The notes under the pieces: generated by a model
Seen by the model: the letters and a program-made list of their open reading frames with translations, nothing else
Told to the model about the DNA's origin: nothing
Databases searched by the model: none
Made by a program: the position numbers and the translations under genes
Origin: JBJKRW01 sp046704445
GTDB taxonomy: Bacteria > Patescibacteriota > Microgenomatia > UBA1406 > GWC2-37-13
NCBI GenBank assembly: GCA_046704445.1
Contig: JBJKRW010000108.1
Coordinates: 1 to 17,000 of the forward strand
Reading direction: 5' to 3'
DNA length: 17,000 bases
Shown: one piece after another, positions 13,740 through 17,000 of the stretch
How the letters are laid out: the number at the start of each line of letters is the position of its first letter
Position numbering within the stretch: the stretch's first letter is position 1

Positions 13740-14453
13740 TTACCGTTTAAATTTTCTAACTTTATATTGTTTTCCGTTCTTTTCGTCTTTAATGATTTTT
13801 CCGTCTTTAACATGAATAATCCGTTTCGCGTGTTCGGCAATGTCCGGTTCATGAGTAATCATCACGATAGTATGTCCGTCCTCATTTAATTGTTGAAAAA
13901 TCGCCATAACTTCTTCTGCCTGTGTCGATGCAATATTTCCCGTCGGCTCATCCGCCAGAAGAATTGCCGGATTCATGACAAGTCCCCGCGCTATGGCAAC
14001 TCTTTGCTGCTGTCCTCCGGATAACTGATTCGAAGTATGTTCAAGCCTGTCTCCCAATCCTACTTCTTCCAGGAGTTTTTTTGCACGCGCAATTCTTTCT
14101 TCCACGGGAATTCCTGCATATTGCATGGGAAGCATGACGTTTTTTAGTGCGGATATCCTCGGCAAAAGATTATATGCCTGGAAAATGAATCCGATTTTCC
14201 TGTTACGTATCGATGCAAGCTGATCGTCGGTCAACTTCGATACTTTTTCACCGTCCAGCATATATTCCCCTTCCGTTGGTAAATCCAAAGCACCAAGAAT
14301 GTGCATAAGTGTGGATTTTCCCGAACCCGAAGGACCCATGATTGCAACGAATTCCCCTTTTTTAATCTCAAACGATACATCGGCTACGGCAACCGTTTCT
14401 ACGCCGTCCATTTTGTAGACTTTTCGAATATGTGTAGCAGAAATAATGGCCAT
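13740..14453 (-). CDS. MacB/LolD-type ABC transporter ATPase
   Basis: This 237-residue nucleotide-binding subunit powers the MacB-like permease. It shows Walker A GPSGSGKS (40-47), Q-loop Q92, signature LSGGQ (144-148), Walker B ILLADE (164-169), and switch H201 in MITHEP. The D-loop, usually GNLDS in this family, reads GNIAS here, so its Asp is replaced by Ala; this may alter coupling between the two sites but the other catalytic residues are intact. The C-terminus is Lys/Arg-rich (YKVRKFKR). It lies 15 nt downstream of the adaptor gene and 2 nt upstream of the permease gene. A GGAGG overlaps the adaptor stop but is about 19 nt from this ATG, too far for a normal SD. Confidence 0.94.
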   Translation of the reverse strand: MAIISATHIRKVYKMDGVETVAVADVSFEIKKGEFVAIMGPSGSGKSTLMHILGALDLPTEGEYMLDGEKVSKLTDDQLASIRNRKIGFIFQAYNLLPRISALKNVMLPMQYAGIPVEERIARAKKLLEEVGLGDRLEHTSNQLSGGQQQRVAIARGLVMNPAILLADEPTGNIASTQAEEVMAIFQQLNEDGHTIVMITHEPDIAEHAKRIIHVKDGKIIKDEKNGKQYKVRKFKR

Positions 14454-14468
14454 TATAATAACTCAAAC

Positions 14469-15788
14469 TTAACCTCCAATTCTACGGAATACGGCGGCAC
14501 CTCCTCCTCCGCCTCTTCCTCCCCCAAATGAACTGAAAGGTGACGATGAATTGTTTGTCGCGGCAGAATTGATTGTATTTGTAACGATGGTGTCACCTTC
14601 GGACAAACCCGATGTAATTTCCGTTTGCGTATCGGAAGAAAGGCCGGTCTGAACTTCCGTAGGTTGAGGCGTTCCGTTTTTCATAACCATTACCGTTGAC
14701 ACGTTCCCCTGCGTCTGCACCGCAGTTGTCGGAACAAGTAATACATTATTTTTGACTGTCGTAATAATATTCACATTTGCCGACATGTTGGGAAGAATAT
14801 CCTTCCGGTCAGTTAAAAGTTTTACCACGGTAGGATACGTAGTGACTCCGGAACTCACGACTCCCGCCGTATCAATACTGAATACCTCGCCGGCAAACGT
14901 TTTGTCGGAAAATGCGCTCAATGTAACCGTCGCCTTGTTGCCGATCTTTATTGTCGGAATATCTATTTCGGTAAGATTAACCGTTACGGTCGGAGAAGCA
15001 TCAGTCACTATACTCGCTATCTTTGTTGTTGAAGGAGTGCTGTTGGATGAACCGGATGTTGATTGTGCGGAAGCAATAATCGAACCCACCTGATATGCAA
15101 GACCGTCTACCCTGCCCGAAATTGGGGCGTAAATTGTAGGAGCCGCCTGCTGATAATTAAGCCATGCGGAATTAAGATTTGTTTGCGCCTGGTTTACGAC
15201 ATTCTGCTGATTCTTATAGTCTGCTTCCGCCGCCAACCAGTCATCCTGGGATATGTGAAATTCCGGCAGAGCCCTATTCGTGTTATTCGGAGAACCATCA
15301 CTGTTTTGGTACGTGCTATTGGTTGCAAGATTATAGAAAGAATTCCATTTGGTAAACATGGCCGATTGAAGCGAATACATGTTTGCCTGTGCGGCGGCGA
15401 GTGTATTCTTTGCCGACTGATAACTTGAATAGGCCTGTGCGGATTTCTGTTGGCCGATCAAATCCAGTGTCAAATCGGCGATTTTTTCACCTGCCTTAAC
15501 CGTATCTCCGTCTTTTACATAAAGCTTTGAAACAACACCGCTTGCTTCGGTATCGATAGGCGAACTGTTTGCCGTGGAAACCTGTCCTGATCCCGAAACC
15601 GATACGACAAGAGTGCCCCGTTGTACTTTTTCCGTTTGATACTGGACCTGCGTTTTGTTAGAAGAGCTTAATTTCCTGTAGCCGAAAAACGCTACCGCAA
15701 TTATCACCACAACAACCGCAAGTTTTTTAATCAAGGAAAGTCCTCGGAACCATCCGAAAAAATTTCCCGGAATCTTTTTTTTATTCAT
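14469..15788 (-). CDS. MacA/HlyD-like periplasmic-adaptor-type protein
   Basis: The 439 residues comprise an N-terminal anchor (about 20-41), a lipoyl-like half (GVVSKLYVKDGDTVKAGEKIADL), and a helical hairpin region (about 115-215) with repeated Ala/Gln/Asn and several Trp/Tyr. The second lipoyl half follows (APISGRVDGLAYQVGSII), then a beta-barrel domain with TVNLTEIDIPTIKIGNKATVTL, and a membrane-proximal domain (LLVPTTAVQTQGN). It ends in a Ser/Asn then Gly-rich tail (FGGGRGGGGGAAVF), unusual for the family. It links the ATPase/permease pair to the outside. No TolC-type gene is seen; if the cell is single-membraned, none is needed. It is the first gene of the operon. Confidence 0.9.
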   Translation of the reverse strand: MNKKKIPGNFFGWFRGLSLIKKLAVVVVIIAVAFFGYRKLSSSNKTQVQYQTEKVQRGTLVVSVSGSGQVSTANSSPIDTEASGVVSKLYVKDGDTVKAGEKIADLTLDLIGQQKSAQAYSSYQSAKNTLAAAQANMYSLQSAMFTKWNSFYNLATNSTYQNSDGSPNNTNRALPEFHISQDDWLAAEADYKNQQNVVNQAQTNLNSAWLNYQQAAPTIYAPISGRVDGLAYQVGSIIASAQSTSGSSNSTPSTTKIASIVTDASPTVTVNLTEIDIPTIKIGNKATVTLSAFSDKTFAGEVFSIDTAGVVSSGVTTYPTVVKLLTDRKDILPNMSANVNIITTVKNNVLLVPTTAVQTQGNVSTVMVMKNGTPQPTEVQTGLSSDTQTEITSGLSEGDTIVTNTINSAATNNSSSPFSSFGGGRGGGGGAAVFRRIGG

Positions 15789-15797
15789 ATTGCTGGC

Positions 15798-15803
15798 ATA
15801 TTA
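15798..15803 (-). promoter_or_regulatory. -10 box of the exporter operon
   Basis: On the minus strand TAATAT lies 9 nt before the adaptor ATG, consistent with a leaderless mRNA. No -35 match is seen. The remaining part of the 214-nt divergent gap (15789-16002) has AT-rich, promoter-like words but no clear operator. Confidence 0.5.
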
Positions 15804-15988
15804 CGATGATTAACTGAAAATATGCTGAATGTGCGTATTATGCCCCTTCCGACATTTTTTATTGTAACAGGGTTTATGATTAATAATACATCCATTATTC
15901 CTTGAGTGTATCTTATACTCCTAATTTTCAGTTATTCTTCAGGCTTCATATTTATACTCACACAATCGCCGAAAAAAGGCATAATTAC

Positions 15989-15994
15989 TAATAT
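15989..15994 (+). promoter_or_regulatory. -10 box of the flavinylation module
   Basis: TAATAT lies 8 nt before ATG 16003, again the leaderless spacing. No SD precedes the ATG. Confidence 0.5.
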
Positions 15995-16002
15995 CACCAA
16001 TT

Positions 16003-16482
16003 ATGAAAAAATTATTTCTTTCTCTGTCGGTTGTTTTTCTCTTTATGTTGTACAGTATCCAACAAAAAATGGAAGCACAACAGGTTACCGTAGTCCCTCC
16101 TAAATTTACCACCGGTCAAACATCCCAAACACAGAATATGAACGGCATGGGAATGGGAGGTCCGCCTGCGGCAAAAGGACCGATGATGGCCGGAAACATC
16201 TATAAAGACGGGACATTTACCGGAAGCGTTGAAGATGCGTTTTACGGAAACGTACAGGTTCAGGCAACTATCCAGAACGGAAAAATTATCGATGTGCAGT
16301 TCCTGCAGTATCCTAATGACAGAGGAACATCAATCATGATAAACGGTCAGGCTATGCCCTATTTAAAATCAGAGGCGATCCAGGCACAAAACGCTCAGGT
16401 AAATATTGTTTCGGGAGCAACGGATACCAGCCAGGCGTTTATCGCATCCCTGACGAATGCGCTTGCACAGGCAAAAAATTGA
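16003..16482 (+). CDS. Membrane-anchored FMN-binding domain protein
   Basis: This 159-residue protein has a signal anchor (about 3-19), a Gln/Thr/Met/Gly/Pro linker (NMNGMGMGGPPAAKGP), then an FMN-binding domain (PF04205 type): YKDGTFTGSVEDAFYGNVQVQATIQNGKIIDVQFLQYP, then QAQNAQVNIVSGATDTSQAF. The SGAT at 137-140 is the family's covalent flavin site; FMN is linked through a phosphoester to its threonine (T140 most likely, T142 adjacent). It should be an extracytoplasmic one-flavin electron carrier. The next gene encodes the matching transferase. No ferric reductase, Nqr or Rnf partner is inside the window. It is divergent from the exporter operon. Confidence 0.92.
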   Translation: MKKLFLSLSVVFLFMLYSIQQKMEAQQVTVVPPKFTTGQTSQTQNMNGMGMGGPPAAKGPMMAGNIYKDGTFTGSVEDAFYGNVQVQATIQNGKIIDVQFLQYPNDRGTSIMINGQAMPYLKSEAIQAQNAQVNIVSGATDTSQAFIASLTNALAQAKN

Positions 16483-16488
16483 ATACCT

Positions 16489-17000
16489 ATGAAAGATACT
16501 CGACTCATTATGGGTATGCCGATTACCGTAGAAATCGTTGATGAAAAAGCGGATAAAAAAACCGTGCAGACAGTGTTTGATTATTTTATATCCGTCGACG
16601 AACGCTTCAGTACCTATAAAGAAACAAGTGAAATCTCAAAGATAAACCATGGAGAAATTAATAAAAATGATTATTCAAAAGATATGCGAGAAGTTCTCAG
16701 TTTATGCGAACAGACAAAAAAAGAAACCGGAGGTTTTTTCGATATCCAAAAAGACGGCAAACTTGATCCTTCCGGACTCGTCAAAGGGTGGGCAATTCTG
16801 CATGCATCACAAATACTCGATTCACTCGGCTTCGGACACTATTACATAGATGCCGGCGGAGACATTCAACCAAAAGGCAACAATCGATCGGGTAAAGCCT
16901 GGAAAATCGGTATACGAAACCCGTTCAACAGGTTTGAAAACGTAAAGATAGTCGGACTGCATGATCAAGGGATTGCCACATCGGGAACGTATATAAGAGG
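16489..17000 (+). CDS. apbE: ApbE-family FMN transferase (partial at right edge)
   Basis: ATG 16489 opens a frame that stays open for 170 codons to the window end. The ApbE pattern is clear: MGMPITVE (8-15), DERFSTYK-x-TSEISKIN (37-53), TGGFFDI (80-86), LDPSGLVKGWAI (92-103), DAGGDI (121-126), IGIRNP and ATSGTYIR at the end. ApbE uses FAD to attach FMN to a threonine of target proteins such as the one encoded 6 nt upstream. The protein starts directly with the catalytic domain and no signal peptide or lipobox is visible, although the target domain appears to be outside the membrane. The C-terminal half, including the usual late Mg-binding Asp/Thr, is beyond the edge. Confidence 0.93.
   Translation, partial: MKDTRLIMGMPITVEIVDEKADKKTVQTVFDYFISVDERFSTYKETSEISKINHGEINKNDYSKDMREVLSLCEQTKKETGGFFDIQKDGKLDPSGLVKGWAILHASQILDSLGFGHYYIDAGGDIQPKGNNRSGKAWKIGIRNPFNRFENVKIVGLHDQGIATSGTYIR

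Noticed and set aside
16649..16849. Separate 66-residue gene inside the right-edge region
   Set aside because: It is an out-of-frame reading of apbE, whose own frame carries continuous family motifs.
1..17000. CRISPR arrays, tRNA or rRNA genes, insertion sequences, prophage genes
   Set aside because: I saw no regularly spaced repeats, no cloverleaf-like or rRNA-like sequence, and no transposase, integrase or phage structural motifs.

Overview
The window looks like a compact bacterial chromosome segment, most likely from a Candidate Phyla Radiation (Patescibacteria) lineage such as Microgenomates; this assignment is inferred, not proven. Supporting signs are dense short genes with tiny gaps, many proteins with a single N-terminal membrane anchor and a small extracytoplasmic domain, and short Cys/Trp/Gly signatures (GGDKDIHGCIGSAGY; W-x-C-x-N-G-x-W) of a kind I associate with that group. 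There are also many genes with a -10 box placed 4-12 nt before the start codon. TGA behaves as an ordinary stop, so code 11 fits and the UGA=Gly code of Gracilibacteria/SR1 does not. I saw no rRNA, tRNA, CRISPR array, insertion sequence or phage gene.

Left part (1-2047): the tail of an unknown + strand gene, then two tandem paralogous minus-strand genes of a family I do not recognise, driven by a textbook promoter. 2139-3343: a + strand pair, DUF167 translationally coupled to a membrane-anchored HNH nuclease-like protein, followed by a small protein with its own promoter and a strong Shine-Dalgarno (SD). 3528-5758 (minus): a membrane-anchored protein of unknown function and a stand-alone type I glutamine synthetase with its catalytic residues intact.

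Centre (5914-11839): a 43-residue membrane peptide, a membrane-anchored thermonuclease, an MTS-type methyltransferase, a secreted Cys-containing protein, a convergent 56-residue membrane microprotein, a Cof-type HAD phosphatase, a FecR-like anchored protein, a convergent GH18-like hydrolase, a possible 77-residue gene, and a DedA membrane protein ending in a bidirectional hairpin terminator.

Right part (11886-17000): a minus-strand MacAB-like export operon (adaptor, ATPase, permease) followed by a DUF5666 membrane-anchored protein with a perfect SD. Divergent from it is a + strand flavinylation module: an anchored FMN-binding-domain protein with the SGAT motif, then ApbE FMN transferase running off the window end.

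Overall theme: the segment encodes cell-surface functions (secreted nucleases, a glycosidase, an ABC exporter, extracytoplasmic flavin chemistry) plus a few cytosolic enzymes. The strongest unexplained items are the paralogous pair, the widespread leaderless promoter architecture, three convergent gene ends each exactly 2 nt apart, the 13-bp inverted repeat behind the permease gene, and the flavinylation module whose ApbE has no visible signal peptide.
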